Origin: Pararhizobium arenae
GTDB lineage: Bacteria; Pseudomonadota; Alphaproteobacteria; Rhizobiales; Rhizobiaceae
Direction of reading: 5' to 3'
NCBI RefSeq assembly: GCF_001931685.1
Contig: NZ_MOOY01000004.1
Coordinates: forward strand, 310,001 to 374,000
Length of the DNA stretch: 64,000 nucleotides
The notes beneath the pieces are model-generated. The model had not been told where the DNA came from and ran no database searches. It worked only from the letters and a program-made list of their open reading frames with translations. Positions 19,665-29,132 of this stretch are shown piece by piece. Every line of letters starts with the position of its first letter. Position 1 is the first letter of the stretch. The translations under genes and the position numbers were made by a program.

Positions 19665-20525
19665 ATGACGACCAATCCCTATTTCATGCCCGGCACCTGC
19701 TTTTTCGATATCAATCCTTCCAAAAGTGGCGAGCCCCATCGGATATTTCTGTCTATCCCGAAGGGCGAGCCGCCGGCCGAGGGATGGCCGCTGCTGGTGC
19801 TGACGGATGGCAATGCCACCTTTCCTTTTGCGGTCGCCAGCCTGATGACGCAGGCGTTTTACCCCACTGGCACCAATGTCGGCTGGGGTGTTATCGCGGC
19901 GATTGGCTATCCGACGGACGAGCCTTACGATGCGTTCCGGCGCGCCTGGGATTTGGGGCCTCCGCCGGTGAAGACCTATCCGCCTTATTTCGAAGGCGGG
20001 CCCCCGGTTCGTATCGGCGGGACGGGCGAGCTTCTCGACATGATCACGGACGATCTGTTGCCGAAGATATCTGAGATGACGATGCTGGATCCGGCGCGGC
20101 GGACCTTGTTCGGGCATTCGTTCGGCGGGCTTTTCACGCTCTATGGCCTTTTCGAGCGACCTGAGCTGTTTTCCAACTGGGTCGCGGCGAGCCCGACGAT
20201 CTATTGGGAAGGGTCGGAGATCCTGAACAACGAGGCGGGGCGCAAGCCGCTGCCGGCGCCGGCCTATGTGCATATGTCCGCCGGCGAATACGAGGGTGAC
20301 GATCTCGCGCCGTTCCAGACGCTGAACGACGATGCCGAAAAGCGGCTGGAAAAGAAAAAACAGGAACAGACTGTGCGGCTGGCGCAGGAAATGACGACGC
20401 GGCTGAACGGGACGGCAGACGGGCTGAGGGCGCAGTTCGAGATCTACCCGGGTGAGACGCATATGTCTGTGCTGGGGGCGGCGGTGAACCGGGCGGTGGG
20501 GATTGCGTTTGCGGTGCGGCGCTGA
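19665..20525 (+). CDS. Alpha/beta hydrolase, siderophore esterase (IroE/Fes-like)
   Basis: Predicted esterase of 286 residues in the esterase-D/IroE group. The nucleophile elbow is LFGHSFGGLFTLYG and the catalytic His lies in YPGETHMSVLGAA near the end; PFAVASLMTQAFYPTGTNVGW is the oxyanion region. The ATG at 19665 follows GAGG at a spacing of six and was preferred to an upstream start at 19596. It precedes a TonB-dependent receptor gene by 162 bases on the same strand, so it probably hydrolyses an imported ferric siderophore to free the iron. Confidence 0.82.
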   Translation: MTTNPYFMPGTCFFDINPSKSGEPHRIFLSIPKGEPPAEGWPLLVLTDGNATFPFAVASLMTQAFYPTGTNVGWGVIAAIGYPTDEPYDAFRRAWDLGPPPVKTYPPYFEGGPPVRIGGTGELLDMITDDLLPKISEMTMLDPARRTLFGHSFGGLFTLYGLFERPELFSNWVAASPTIYWEGSEILNNEAGRKPLPAPAYVHMSAGEYEGDDLAPFQTLNDDAEKRLEKKKQEQTVRLAQEMTTRLNGTADGLRAQFEIYPGETHMSVLGAAVNRAVGIAFAVRR

Positions 20526-20590
20526 CGTAACTTTCTCGGGGCAACTTTTGCATCTGCTGGTGAAACCCTTGCGAACGCTCGATTATTAAG

Positions 20591-20618
20591 TTGACTCATT
20601 TTGTCTTGTTTGAGTAAT
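20591..20618 (+). promoter_or_regulatory. Weak promoter candidate for the TonB receptor gene
   Basis: TTGACT (20591-20596) and AGTAAT (20613-20618) with a 16-base spacer. An imperfect dyad ACTCA (20594-20598) and TGAGT (20611-20615) overlaps the pair and could be an iron-regulator site. I could not match it cleanly to the Irr or RirA consensus. Confidence 0.25.
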
Positions 20619-20687
20619 TGCCCCTGATGAAATGTCGTTGAGGCCACCGGGTTGGCTGGACACAGTGCAGGGGAAACGAAACTGAAT

Positions 20688-22826
20688 ATGGATCGACAGC
20701 ACGTTGTGCGGGCGCGGACAGCGCGCTTGATTGCGGGCAGCGCTTTGGTGACGGTATGTTTCGCCATGGCAGGCACCGGTTGGGCGCAGGACGCCTCGAC
20801 CGAGGAGGCGACGCCGCTGGAGCCGATCGTTGCCATCGGGAAAACCAGCCGTGCTGTCGGCCCTGACGAAACGATCGTCGCGACCGATACCGCGACGGGC
20901 AGCAAGACCGATACGCCGGTCATCGACCTTCCCGCTTCCGTCTCCGTTATTACGCAAAAGGAACTGGAAACGCGCCATGTCGAAAGCGTCCAGCAGGCCG
21001 TCTCCTACACGGCCGGCGTTTTCGCCGACGAGTTCGGCAATGACGACCGCTACGACTATGTTCGTATCCGCGGCTTCGACCAGACGGTGCTCGGCATGTA
21101 TCGCGATGGCCTGGCGGCGCGTATCCCAGCCTACTTCACAGCCAGCCGTCTCGAGCCCTATGGCCTCCAGCGCGTTGAGGTCCTGAAGGGCTCGACCTCG
21201 ACGCTCTTTGGTCTCAACGGTCCCGGCGGGCTGGTGAACTCGATCACCAAGCGTCCGCAGGATGAAAAGCACGGCGAAATCTACACCTCGCTCGGCGAGG
21301 GCACGAAGGAAGTCGGCACCGATTTCGGCGGCCCGATCGATGCTGACGGCGTTTACAGCTACCGTTTCACGGCGCTGGGCAAGGAAGGCGATCTCGGCTG
21401 GGACTATTCCAACGATGACCGCGTCTATATTGCGCCGGCCTTCACCATCCAGCCCGATGACGGCACCTCGCTCACCATCCTGATGGACCATTATAAGCGC
21501 GACGGAACGGGCGCCCGCGGCTTCCCGAGCGGCGCGAACCTCGATATCGACACCTTCCTCGGCGAACCGGACTTCAACCGCTTCAACACCGAACAGTCCG
21601 ATATCGGCTACCAGTTCGAGCATGAGTTCAACGAAAACCTGACATTCCGCTCGAATGCGCGCTACACGCATATGGATCTCGACTACGCCGAAGTCTACGG
21701 CGCCTCGCTCGATCCGACGGCGAACCGCACGGCGTTTTCGGTCGATGGCCGCTCCAACCGCTACACCATGGACAACCAGCTGCAATACGACACCGGTTGG
21801 GACGGAGGCGAGAGCAAGACGCTCGTCGGTGTTGACTACGCCAACGACAACACCCGCGAAACCATTCTCTTCGGTACGGCTGGACCGCTGGACATCAACA
21901 ATCCCGTCTATTGCGGACTGTCCTGCATCAACCTCGGTCCCTATGTGAACTGGCGGGTCAAACAGGAAGCCCTGGGCATCTACGCTCAGGAGCAGCTGAC
22001 CTTCGACGATCGCTGGATCATCACCGCCGGCGGACGCTGGGATCGGGTCAACACGACCGCGGACTATCTCGATACGAACACGCAGGATGACGATACCGCC
22101 ACTGCCTTCACCAAGCGTATCGGCCTGACCTACAAGTTCACCCCGAATTTCGCCGGCTACGCCAACTATTCCACCAGCTTCCAGCCGCTGGTGACGCCGA
22201 GCGCCAATGGTTACGCCGTCGATGGTTCGCTGAAGCCGCAGCTGGGCCAGCAGTATGAAGTCGGCGTCAAGTATCAGCCGGACGGGTTCGATGGGCTGTT
22301 TACGGCGGCGCTGTTCGACCTGACCCAGACCAACGTTCCGAGCTACGTGACGCCGCTGATCCAGCAGCAGATCGGTGAAGTTCGCGTTCGTGGTCTTGAG
22401 CTTGAGGGCAAGGCGGCGATCAACAGCAACCTGAACCTGACGCTCGCCTATTCCTACTGGGACGGCGAAATCCTTGAAGACGGGATTGGCGGCAATGTCG
22501 GCAACCGGCCGTCGCGCGTTCCGCGTCACCTCGCTTCCGCCTGGCTCGATTACACGATCCCCGGCGAAGGGCAGCGCGGGGATCTGACGATCGGCGGGGG
22601 TGTGCGCTACATCGGCCAGACCTATGGCGACGATGCCAACACGGCTTCGGTTCCCGGCTATACGACGGTGGATGCGGCCGTCAGCTACAAGGTCACCAAG
22701 GACGTCACGCTGGCGGTGAACGCCACCAACCTGTTCGACCGCAAATATGTCGCGACCTCCTACTACGGAACGGAATATTACGGCGACCGCCGCAAGGTTC
22801 TCGGGACGCTGAAATATTCCTGGTAA
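20688..22826 (+). CDS. TonB-dependent siderophore receptor
   Basis: Outer-membrane ferric-siderophore importer, 712 residues. The N-terminal signal peptide ends near GTGWAQDAS. A plug domain follows (DLPASVSVITQKELE, VRIRGFDQTVLGMYRDGL, RVEVLKGSTSTLFG, GGLVNSITKRP), then a 22-strand barrel that ends with the typical aromatic GTLKYSW. Overall it resembles the ferrichrome (FhuA) group. The ATG at 20688 was chosen because the longer frame begins with TTG and adds 12 non-signal residues; AGGGGAA lies upstream. The esterase upstream suggests a shared siderophore pathway. Confidence 0.93.
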   Translation: MDRQHVVRARTARLIAGSALVTVCFAMAGTGWAQDASTEEATPLEPIVAIGKTSRAVGPDETIVATDTATGSKTDTPVIDLPASVSVITQKELETRHVESVQQAVSYTAGVFADEFGNDDRYDYVRIRGFDQTVLGMYRDGLAARIPAYFTASRLEPYGLQRVEVLKGSTSTLFGLNGPGGLVNSITKRPQDEKHGEIYTSLGEGTKEVGTDFGGPIDADGVYSYRFTALGKEGDLGWDYSNDDRVYIAPAFTIQPDDGTSLTILMDHYKRDGTGARGFPSGANLDIDTFLGEPDFNRFNTEQSDIGYQFEHEFNENLTFRSNARYTHMDLDYAEVYGASLDPTANRTAFSVDGRSNRYTMDNQLQYDTGWDGGESKTLVGVDYANDNTRETILFGTAGPLDINNPVYCGLSCINLGPYVNWRVKQEALGIYAQEQLTFDDRWIITAGGRWDRVNTTADYLDTNTQDDDTATAFTKRIGLTYKFTPNFAGYANYSTSFQPLVTPSANGYAVDGSLKPQLGQQYEVGVKYQPDGFDGLFTAALFDLTQTNVPSYVTPLIQQQIGEVRVRGLELEGKAAINSNLNLTLAYSYWDGEILEDGIGGNVGNRPSRVPRHLASAWLDYTIPGEGQRGDLTIGGGVRYIGQTYGDDANTASVPGYTTVDAAVSYKVTKDVTLAVNATNLFDRKYVATSYYGTEYYGDRRKVLGTLKYSW

Positions 22827-22844
22827 CGGCGGGTTCGCGCGTTT

Positions 22845-22968
22845 CCTTCTCCCCGTAAAACGGGGAGAAGGTGCCCGAAGGGCGGATGAGGGGCGGAAGT
22901 GTCGTCGCTCTCAAGGATGACAGTTTGCCCCTCACCCCAGCCCTCCCCCCGCAGGCGGGGAGAGGGGG
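22845..22968. repeat. RIME-like palindromic element between convergent genes
   Basis: Left hairpin CCTTCTCCCCG-taaaa-CGGGGAGAAGG followed by TGCCCGAAGGGCGGATGAGGGGC; right part GCCCCTCACCCC then CCCCCCGCAGGCGGGG. It lies between the TonB receptor stop and the convergent ugpC stop and may terminate both transcripts. Confidence 0.85.
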
Positions 22969-23100
22969 CGATCGAGCACCGCGCACAGCCTTGTTCCCCC
23001 GCGCACAAAGTGGCGGGGCATCTCGATAGAAATGCAAACAAATCTCTTCCCGCTTGGGGAGAGGTTTTATGGTTTCAATGGCGTCCGGAAGGCCAGCCGA

Positions 23101-24216
23101 TCAGCTGATGGCTGGTTCCAGTGCCGCGACCTGCTCGCGAATGACAGAGGACGTGTCGGTCAAGCGCGTCAGCCGCTTGCCTGTCGTCGTGTCGAAGAAA
23201 TGCAGGCGGGACGGGGCTATGGTGAGGGCGATGGTTTCGCCGAGGTCGATTTCGGGCGATAGGGCAGCGGTGAGTGGCTTGCCGTCCACCGTGCCGTGGA
23301 CGAGGCGTTGGGCGCCCAGTTCTTCGACGTAATCGATCTTCAGGGTGAGGGATTGTTCACCCGCCTGCGCAACGCGCAGGTCTTCGGCGCGCAGGCCGAC
23401 GGTGAGGTCGGTGGGGAGCGCCGCGAGGCGGTCGGCTTCCAGTGTCTGCGAACCGAAATGCAGGCGGTTACCTTCGCGGTTGGCGCGCAAGAGGTTCATG
23501 GCGGGGGAGCCGATGAAGCTGGCAACGAAGGTGGAGGCGGGGGTGTGGTAGACGTCGAGGGGGCGGCCGATCTGTTCGATCTCGCCGCCGTTGAGGACCA
23601 CGAGGCGGTCGGCGAGCGTCATGGCTTCGAGCTGGTCGTGGGTGACGTAGAGCGAGGTGGTGCCGAGGCGTTTTTGCAGTTGCTTGATTTCGCCGCGCAT
23701 GGAGACGCGCAGTTTGGCGTCGAGGTTCGACAGGGGTTCGTCGAAGAGGAAGGCGGCGGGTTTGCGCACGATGGCGCGGCCCATGGCGACGCGCTGGCGC
23801 TGGCCGCCGGAAAGCGCGCGGGGCTTGCGGTCGAGGTATTGTTCGAGCTGCAGCATGCGGGCGGCTTCCGCGACGCGGGCGTCGATCTCGGCCTTGGGCG
23901 TGCCGCGGTTCTTGAGGCCGTAGGCGAGGTTGTCGTAGACAGTCATGTGCGGGTAGAGCGCGTAGTTCTGGAAGACCATGGCGATATCGCGTTCGGCCGG
24001 CTCGACGTCATTGACGATGCGGTCGGCGATTTCGACGGTGCCTTTGGAGATGGTTTCCAAGCCCGCGACCATGCGCAGCAGCGTGGACTTGCCGCAGCCG
24101 GAGGGGCCGACGAGCACGATGAATTCGCCATCGGCGATATCGATCGATACGGATTTCACCGCTTCGACGCCGCCGGCATAGATCTTCGAAACATTGGTGA
24201 TGTTGATCGCTGACAT
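23101..24216 (-). CDS. ugpC: sn-Glycerol-3-phosphate ABC transporter ATPase UgpC
   Basis: Cytoplasmic ATPase of the Ugp importer, 371 residues. Walker [10 protein letters not shown] is at 37-45, the Q-loop at [11 protein letters not shown], signature LSGGQRQR from 135, Walker B FLFDEP at 156-161 and the H-loop at [10 protein letters not shown]. The C-terminal 130 residues form the TOBE/MalK-type regulatory domain ([20 protein letters not shown]). It is the last gene of ugpB-A-E-C, ten bases after ugpE. Confidence 0.93.
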   Translation of the reverse strand: MSAINITNVSKIYAGGVEAVKSVSIDIADGEFIVLVGPSGCGKSTLLRMVAGLETISKGTVEIADRIVNDVEPAERDIAMVFQNYALYPHMTVYDNLAYGLKNRGTPKAEIDARVAEAARMLQLEQYLDRKPRALSGGQRQRVAMGRAIVRKPAAFLFDEPLSNLDAKLRVSMRGEIKQLQKRLGTTSLYVTHDQLEAMTLADRLVVLNGGEIEQIGRPLDVYHTPASTFVASFIGSPAMNLLRANREGNRLHFGSQTLEADRLAALPTDLTVGLRAEDLRVAQAGEQSLTLKIDYVEELGAQRLVHGTVDGKPLTAALSPEIDLGETIALTIAPSRLHFFDTTTGKRLTRLTDTSSVIREQVAALEPAIS

Positions 24217-24226
24217 GGCGTATCTC

Positions 24227-25069
24227 CTACTTGTCGCTTTCGGTGAGACCCTTGATGAACCAGCGCTGGAAGATCATGACGATCATCACCGGCGGCAGCA
24301 TGGCGAGGATCGCCAGGGCAAAGGCCTCGTTGTAATCGGGGATGTTGGAGCCGACCCAGACGAGCAGGATCTGCTTGATGCCGCGGACCAGCGTGAAGAA
24401 GCTCTCATCCGTGGTCATCAGCGTCGGCCACAGATACTGATTCCAGCCATAGACGAACATGATGATGAAGATCGCGGCCATCATGGTCTTCGACAGCGGC
24501 ACGATGACACCGATGAAGAACTTGAACGGGCCGGCGCCATCGATGCGGGCGGCTTCGAGCAGTTCGTCGGGGATCGATTTGAAGAACTGGCGGAAATAGA
24601 AGGTGCCGGTAGCGGACGCCAGCAGCGGGACGATCAGGCCGGTATAGGTGTTCGTCAGGTTCAGCGCGGTCATCACCTCGTAGGAGGGGAGGATGCGGAC
24701 TTCGAGCGGCAGAAGCAGGGTCGTGAAGATCATCCAGAAGAGGATCGTCGCGAAGCGGAAGCGGAAATAGACGAGCGCATAGGCCGCCAGCATCGAAAGC
24801 GCGATCTTGCCGACGGCAAAGCCGATGCCTAGGATAAGGGAGTTCATCATCATCCGAAGACCGGTGATCTTGCCGGTGAAGCCGCCTTCCTTGGTCAGCA
24901 CCTTGGTGTAGGTATCGACGAAGTGGCCGCCGGGCAGGATGGACAGGCCGTTGCGGTGGATATCCGCGGCCTCATGGCTGGAGGTCATCAGGGCAACGAC
25001 CAGCGGGCCGACCATGATGAAGACGCCCATCAGCAGGATGACATGATCGAAGATTTTGACGCGCTGCAT
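24227..25069 (-). CDS. ugpE: sn-Glycerol-3-phosphate ABC permease UgpE
   Basis: Inner-membrane permease of 280 residues with six predicted helices. The EAA-type coupling loop reads [21 protein letters not shown]. The ATG at 25069 (AGG eight bases upstream) gives a protein the size of Escherichia coli UgpE and does not overlap ugpA; an alternative GTG at 25096 would add nine residues and overlap. It pairs with UgpA. Confidence 0.92.
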   Translation of the reverse strand: MQRVKIFDHVILLMGVFIMVGPLVVALMTSSHEAADIHRNGLSILPGGHFVDTYTKVLTKEGGFTGKITGLRMMMNSLILGIGFAVGKIALSMLAAYALVYFRFRFATILFWMIFTTLLLPLEVRILPSYEVMTALNLTNTYTGLIVPLLASATGTFYFRQFFKSIPDELLEAARIDGAGPFKFFIGVIVPLSKTMMAAIFIIMFVYGWNQYLWPTLMTTDESFFTLVRGIKQILLVWVGSNIPDYNEAFALAILAMLPPVMIVMIFQRWFIKGLTESDK

Positions 25070-25079
25070 GGGGGCGACC

Positions 25080-26060
25080 TCAAGTGTAGTGGACACGCCG
25101 CTCGATGAAGCGGAACTGGAAGATGGTGAGCACGAAGACGATGATCATCAGGATGACGGACTGGGCAGACGAGCCGCCGAGATCGTTGCCGCGGAAACCG
25201 TCCATATAGACCTTGTAGACGAGGGTGATCGGGTTGTTGGCGGCCTTGTCCTTCACCATCACGTCGATGATGCCGAAGGTATCGAAGAGGGCGTAGGTGG
25301 TGTTGATGATCAGGAGGAAGAAGGCAGTCGGGGCAAGCAGCGGCAGGATCACGGTCCAGAAACGGCGGAAACCGGAGCGGCAGTCCATCAGCGCCGCCTC
25401 GCGCACGGAGACCGGAATGCCCTGCAGGCCGGAGAGGAAGAAGATGAAATTGTAGGGGATCTGCTTCCAGACGGAGACGATGATCATCGCGGCCGCGGTG
25501 TCGGTGTAGTTGAGGCCGACCTTCATGTCCCAGCCGAACAGACCGACGAATTTGACCAGCGGGCCGATGTGCTGGTCGAACATCATCATGCCCATGAGGC
25601 CGGCGACCGGCGGGGCGATGGCGTAGACCCAGATGAGCAGCGTCTTGTAGGTGGCATTGCCGCGGATGATGCCGTCTGCCTTGACGGCAAGCAGCAGGCC
25701 GATGGCGAGCGAAAAGAAGGTGACGAGCGCCGTAAAGACGGCGGTGAAGCGGGCGATGCCGAGATATTCCGTCGATTTCAGGACATCGGTGTAGTTGCTC
25801 ATGCCGACGAAGGTGGAGCCGAAGCCGAAGGGGTCCTCGAGATAGAAGGACGACTGGATCGCCTGCACCGAGGGCCAATAGAAGAAGATGAAGATGATCG
25901 CCATCTGCGGAGCGAGGAAGAGATAAGGCAGGTAGGGCGAGGAAAACTGCACGCGCTTGGCGAAATCCGGCTCCGAGGGGGTGGAGCGGAAACGACGGAA
26001 AAAGCCGCCGGCGGTGGGGAGCGCGGGGCTTGTCGGGGAGAGCGATGGTGCGTGTGTCAT
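25080..26060 (-). CDS. ugpA: sn-Glycerol-3-phosphate ABC permease UgpA
   Basis: Inner-membrane permease of 326 residues with six predicted helices after an N-terminal cytoplasmic extension of about 40 residues that is longer than in E. coli UgpA. The coupling loop is SVREAALMDCRSGFRRFWTVI, where the usual Asp-Gly-Ala is altered to Met-Asp-Cys. Between it and ugpB lie two palindromic elements of different families. Confidence 0.92.
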   Translation of the reverse strand: MTHAPSLSPTSPALPTAGGFFRRFRSTPSEPDFAKRVQFSSPYLPYLFLAPQMAIIFIFFYWPSVQAIQSSFYLEDPFGFGSTFVGMSNYTDVLKSTEYLGIARFTAVFTALVTFFSLAIGLLLAVKADGIIRGNATYKTLLIWVYAIAPPVAGLMGMMMFDQHIGPLVKFVGLFGWDMKVGLNYTDTAAAMIIVSVWKQIPYNFIFFLSGLQGIPVSVREAALMDCRSGFRRFWTVILPLLAPTAFFLLIINTTYALFDTFGIIDVMVKDKAANNPITLVYKVYMDGFRGNDLGGSSAQSVILMIIVFVLTIFQFRFIERRVHYT

Positions 26061-26100
26061 GGGGTTGGCCCTTGGGAGTGTCTTGGGTGCGGAGGGCTTT

Positions 26101-26249
26101 GCCCCTCACCCCGGCCCTCTCCCCGCTTGCGGGGAGAGGGGATGATCGCGTGTTGGCTGCTTCTCGGGCCATCATGGGATGGCGGGAGGTGCGGCATATC
26201 CCTTCTCCCCGCGTGCGGGGAGAAGGTGGCCGACAGGCCGGATGAGGGG
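26101..26249. repeat. RIME-like palindromic element inside the ugp operon
   Basis: Left hairpin GCCCCTCACCCCGGCC then CTCTCCCCG-cttg-CGGGGAGAG, right hairpin CCTTCTCCCCG-cgtg-CGGGGAGAAGG followed by TGGCCGACAGGCCGGATGAG. It lies between ugpB and ugpA and could lower expression of the distal genes relative to the binding protein, as REP elements do in sugar ABC operons. Confidence 0.85.
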
Positions 26250-26277
26250 CAGAGGCAATCTCGGAGATTGCCGCGCC

Positions 26278-26328
26278 ACCCCCCTCTGTCAGCTCTGGTG
26301 ACATCTCCCCCGAAAGGGGGGAGAAGGG
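26278..26328. repeat. Partial element of the ACCCCCCTCTGTC family
   Basis: ACCCCCCTCTGTC, then GACATCTCCCCC-gaaa-GGGGGGAGA. This matches the left half of the 148-base element inside the DUF1111 gene at 48014, but the mirror half is absent. It ends eight bases before the ugpB stop codon (3' end) and could act as that gene's 3' hairpin. Confidence 0.75.
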
Positions 26329-26335
26329 AGGGAGA

Positions 26336-27634
26336 TCAGCCAGCGGTCTTCGCAAAACGGGCGAGAAGTTCGTTGCCTTCCTTCTCGATCGTGTCGAAGG
26401 CGTCCTTGACGGAGACTTCGTTTGCGAAGATGCGGCCGTATTCGCGTTCCATGATTTCGCGGATCTGCGGGTAGAAGCCGAGGCGGTAACCCTTGGACCA
26501 CTCGCCCGACGGCAGCATCAGCTGCTTGATGCCGACTTCGGCGACCGGGGTCTTCTCATAGTAGCCTTCAGCCTTGGCAAGCTCGTAGGCCGCCTTGGTG
26601 ATGGCGACGTAGCCGGTGGCCTGGTGGTAGAACTTCTGGATTTCCGGCGAGGTCAGGAACTGGAAGAAGTCGGCAACGCACTTGTTTTCTTCATCCGACT
26701 TGCCGGCCATTGCAAAGAGGGCAGCGCCGCCGATGAAGGACGAGGTGCCGGCGCCCTGGATCGAACCCCAATAGGGCAGGAAGTTTGCCGAGAACAGCAT
26801 CTGGGCGGTCTTGGTCAGGCCGCCGAAGGAGCCGGAGGAGCCGATCCAGAGGGCCGCCTTGTTTTCCTCGAACATCTTCTGGTTATCGTTCCAGCCGGCG
26901 CCGTAATAGGCGAAATAGCCTTCATCGGCCCAGGCCTTCAGCTTTTCGAACATCATGACGAGGTTCGGGTCGGTGACCTTCAGCTGGGTGTCGACGACGC
27001 TGTCGTAACCGTTGTTGTTGGTGGCGAACTGGATGTTGTTGCGCGAGAAGAAGTTCTCGGTGAACTGCCAGGTCAACTGCGACTGGACGAGCGGGATGTA
27101 GCCGGCTTCCTTGAGCTTCGGGGCGATGGCTTCGAACTCTTCCCAGGTCTTCGGGGCTTCGACGCCGGCCTTCTTCAGGGCCTCGTCGTTGATGTACATG
27201 ATCGGGGCCGAAGAGTTGAACGGCATGCCGACGAACTTGCCTTCGCTGTCGGCGTAGAAATAGCGCACGCCATCGATGAAGGCGTTGCGGTCGAAGGTGT
27301 AGCCTGCCTTGGTGATCAGGTCTTCAGCCGGGATGACGGCGCCCTTGGCGTTGATGATGGTGGCGGCACCCGCATCGAAGACCTGCAGGATGTTCGGCTG
27401 TTCACCCGAGCGGAAGGCGGCGATGCCGGAAGCGAGCGCTTCCTCATAGGTGCCCTTGGAAACCGGGGTCAGCGCGCAGGTCGTCTGGGCGGCGTTGAAC
27501 TTCTGGGCAACCTCATTGATGACTTCGCCGTTGCGGCCGGCCATGCCGTGCCACCAGGTGATGTTGGTCGCGGCAAACGAGGAGGTTGCGGAAAATGCCA
27601 GCGCGAGGCCGGTCATCGTGATGTTCTTGATCAT
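26336..27634 (-). CDS. ugpB: sn-Glycerol-3-phosphate-binding protein UgpB
   Basis: Periplasmic solute-binding protein of 432 residues for glycerol-3-phosphate and its diesters. The signal peptide is MIKNITMTGLALAFSATSSF with cleavage near SSFA-ATN. Mature start ITWWHGMAGRNGEVINEVAQ, VFDAGAATI, MPFNSSAPIMYINDEAL and AALWIGSSGSFGG match the family. It heads the ugpBAEC operon. Four Pho half-sites lie 52-91 bases upstream, so induction by phosphate limitation through PhoB is likely. Confidence 0.95.
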   Translation of the reverse strand: MIKNITMTGLALAFSATSSFAATNITWWHGMAGRNGEVINEVAQKFNAAQTTCALTPVSKGTYEEALASGIAAFRSGEQPNILQVFDAGAATIINAKGAVIPAEDLITKAGYTFDRNAFIDGVRYFYADSEGKFVGMPFNSSAPIMYINDEALKKAGVEAPKTWEEFEAIAPKLKEAGYIPLVQSQLTWQFTENFFSRNNIQFATNNNGYDSVVDTQLKVTDPNLVMMFEKLKAWADEGYFAYYGAGWNDNQKMFEENKAALWIGSSGSFGGLTKTAQMLFSANFLPYWGSIQGAGTSSFIGGAALFAMAGKSDEENKCVADFFQFLTSPEIQKFYHQATGYVAITKAAYELAKAEGYYEKTPVAEVGIKQLMLPSGEWSKGYRLGFYPQIREIMEREYGRIFANEVSVKDAFDTIEKEGNELLARFAKTAG

Positions 27635-27685
27635 GGGGCAGTTCCTTTCACCAGGGTTAAGGTGAGGAACCCGCTAAAGACCTTT

Positions 27686-27725
27686 CATGACGCTAGGATA
27701 ACGCTTTGATGTCGGTTCTGTAACA
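27686..27725 (-). promoter_or_regulatory. Tandem Pho boxes upstream of ugpB
   Basis: On the minus strand four 7-base units repeat every 11 bases: TGTTACA (27725-27719), CGACATC (27714-27708), CGTTATC (27703-27697) and CGTCATG (27692-27686), each separated by four bases. This is the spacing of PhoB half-sites, making two adjacent Pho boxes. The position ends 52 bases before the ugpB start. Confidence 0.78.
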
Positions 27726-27740
27726 TCGATGCACGCGTGT

Positions 27741-28109
27741 TCAAAAAGCATCGATGAGATGAACAGGCCAGCGCCAGGGGCTGACGGAGATGATGTCATA
27801 ACGAATGGAAAGCCTTGTGGCGTCGGGTTGCCGGGCGAGCCAGAGATTGCTTGCCGCACGGATGCGGCGCTGGCTGAGCGGCGAGACGGCGGTCACGGCG
27901 CTCTCGATGTTTGCACGGGCTTTCACTTCGATGCAGGCCACCAGATCGCCCTTGCGGGCGATGATGTCGATCTCGCCGAGTTTGGTGCGATAGCGGAAGG
28001 CGGCGATGCGATAGCCCTTGAGCAGGAGAGCGAGCACAGCGCGATATTCGGCGATCGCGCCTTTGCGCAGCGCCCTGATCTTGCGGATATCGGCCGGCTC
28101 AGGCGCCAT
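27741..28109 (-). CDS. yraN: YraN family (UPF0102) endonuclease-fold protein
   Basis: Predicted endonuclease-fold protein of 122 residues, typical for UPF0102. The core motif is YRTKLGEIDIIARKGDLVACIEVKARA, a PD-(D/E)xK-like arrangement with E, D, E and K in place. Cellular role is uncertain. Its start overlaps the rsmI stop by 11 bases; this pairing is common in alphaproteobacteria. Confidence 0.9.
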   Translation of the reverse strand: MAPEPADIRKIRALRKGAIAEYRAVLALLLKGYRIAAFRYRTKLGEIDIIARKGDLVACIEVKARANIESAVTAVSPLSQRRIRAASNLWLARQPDATRLSIRYDIISVSPWRWPVHLIDAF

Positions 28110-29028
28110 CGCGCGCCTTCAACTCCAAAAGCCGATCGTAAAGGTCCTTGCGGTTGAGGCCGGTTCGTTTTGCGGCTTCGGTGGCGGCCTTGCCGGTGGA
28201 CATGTCTTTCGCGAGCGCAGAGAGGAGAGCGTCGACATCCTCTTCCTTCGGCGGCGCTGGTGCATCCGGCGGGGCGACGACGAAGACGATCTCGCCTTTC
28301 ACGGTAGCGCCTTCGTCATAGAAGGTTTTCAGCTCGGCAAGCGTGCCGCGACGAAATTCCTCGAAGGTTTTCGTGAGTTCGCGGCAGACGCTGGCGCGGC
28401 GGGTTTCGCCGAGCACATCGCAAGCGGCCGCGACGGTGGCGGCGATGCGGTGCGGGGATTCGAAGAAGATGAGGGTTGCGGGTACGGTGGCGAGTTCGGC
28501 GAGGCGGTCGCGACGGGCCTTGTCCTTGGAGGGCAGGAAGCCGGCGAACAGGAAGGTGTCGTTGGAGAGGCCGGAACCGACAAGGGCGGCAAGCGGCGCC
28601 GAGGGGCCTGGGATCGGGATGACGCGGTGACCGGCTTCGATGGCCGCCTGGCCGAGGCGATAGCCGGGGTCCGACACGAGCGGCGTGCCGGCATCGGAGA
28701 CGAGAGCCACGGATTTTCCGGCCTCAAGCGCCGCAATCAGGCGCGGCCCGGCCTCGTCGGCATTGTGCTCGTGATAGGCATAGGGGCGGTTGACGATGCC
28801 GTAGCGGTCGAGCAGGACGCGGGTGACGCGGGTGTCCTCGCAGGCCAGCACATCGGCGCCGGCCAGGGTTTCAAGGGCGCGGAGCGTGATGTCGGCGAGA
28901 TTGCCGATGGGGGTGGCGACGAGATAAAGCGCCGGCTCCAGCGGGCGGGCGGGAACGGCGATGTTATGGATGCGATAGGTCTTTTGCCTGTCGCCGGGGG
29001 TGCCGTCTGCCTGATGTTCCAAGGTCAT
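28099..29028 (-). CDS. rsmI: 16S rRNA (cytidine-1402-2'-O)-methyltransferase RsmI
   Basis: SAM-dependent 2'-O-methylation of C1402 in the ribosomal P site. The 309-residue protein belongs to the tetrapyrrole methylase fold. Motifs are LVATPIGNLADITLRAL, CEDTRVTRVLL, YHEHNA, LVSDAGTPLVSDPGYRL and PIPGPSA, then FFESPHRI. The C-terminal tail with TGLNRKDLYDRLLEL is normal for the family. Start at ATG 29028; it is translationally coupled to yraN. Confidence 0.95.
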   Translation of the reverse strand: MTLEHQADGTPGDRQKTYRIHNIAVPARPLEPALYLVATPIGNLADITLRALETLAGADVLACEDTRVTRVLLDRYGIVNRPYAYHEHNADEAGPRLIAALEAGKSVALVSDAGTPLVSDPGYRLGQAAIEAGHRVIPIPGPSAPLAALVGSGLSNDTFLFAGFLPSKDKARRDRLAELATVPATLIFFESPHRIAATVAAACDVLGETRRASVCRELTKTFEEFRRGTLAELKTFYDEGATVKGEIVFVVAPPDAPAPPKEEDVDALLSALAKDMSTGKAATEAAKRTGLNRKDLYDRLLELKARDGA

Positions 29029-29132
29029 GGTCTTTCCGAGTGCTGTTGCCGGCCTTTATGGGCGAGCGGGGCGGTGGCGGCAAGGGCCGGCATGCCGGAT
29101 TGCATCGAAGGTCGCGAAGCTGGCGGTGGCCG

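Noticed and set aside
20586..22529. Open frame of about 647 codons on the minus strand across the TonB receptor gene
   Set aside because: It is antisense to a clear TonB receptor with full family motifs. Such long mirror frames are common in G+C-rich genomes because of third-base bias.
25030..26355. Open frame of 441 codons overlapping ugpA in another frame
   Set aside because: Its first part is translation of palindromic repeats (SPLSGEMSPELTEGG) and the rest is a shadow of ugpA rich in Arg, His and Pro.
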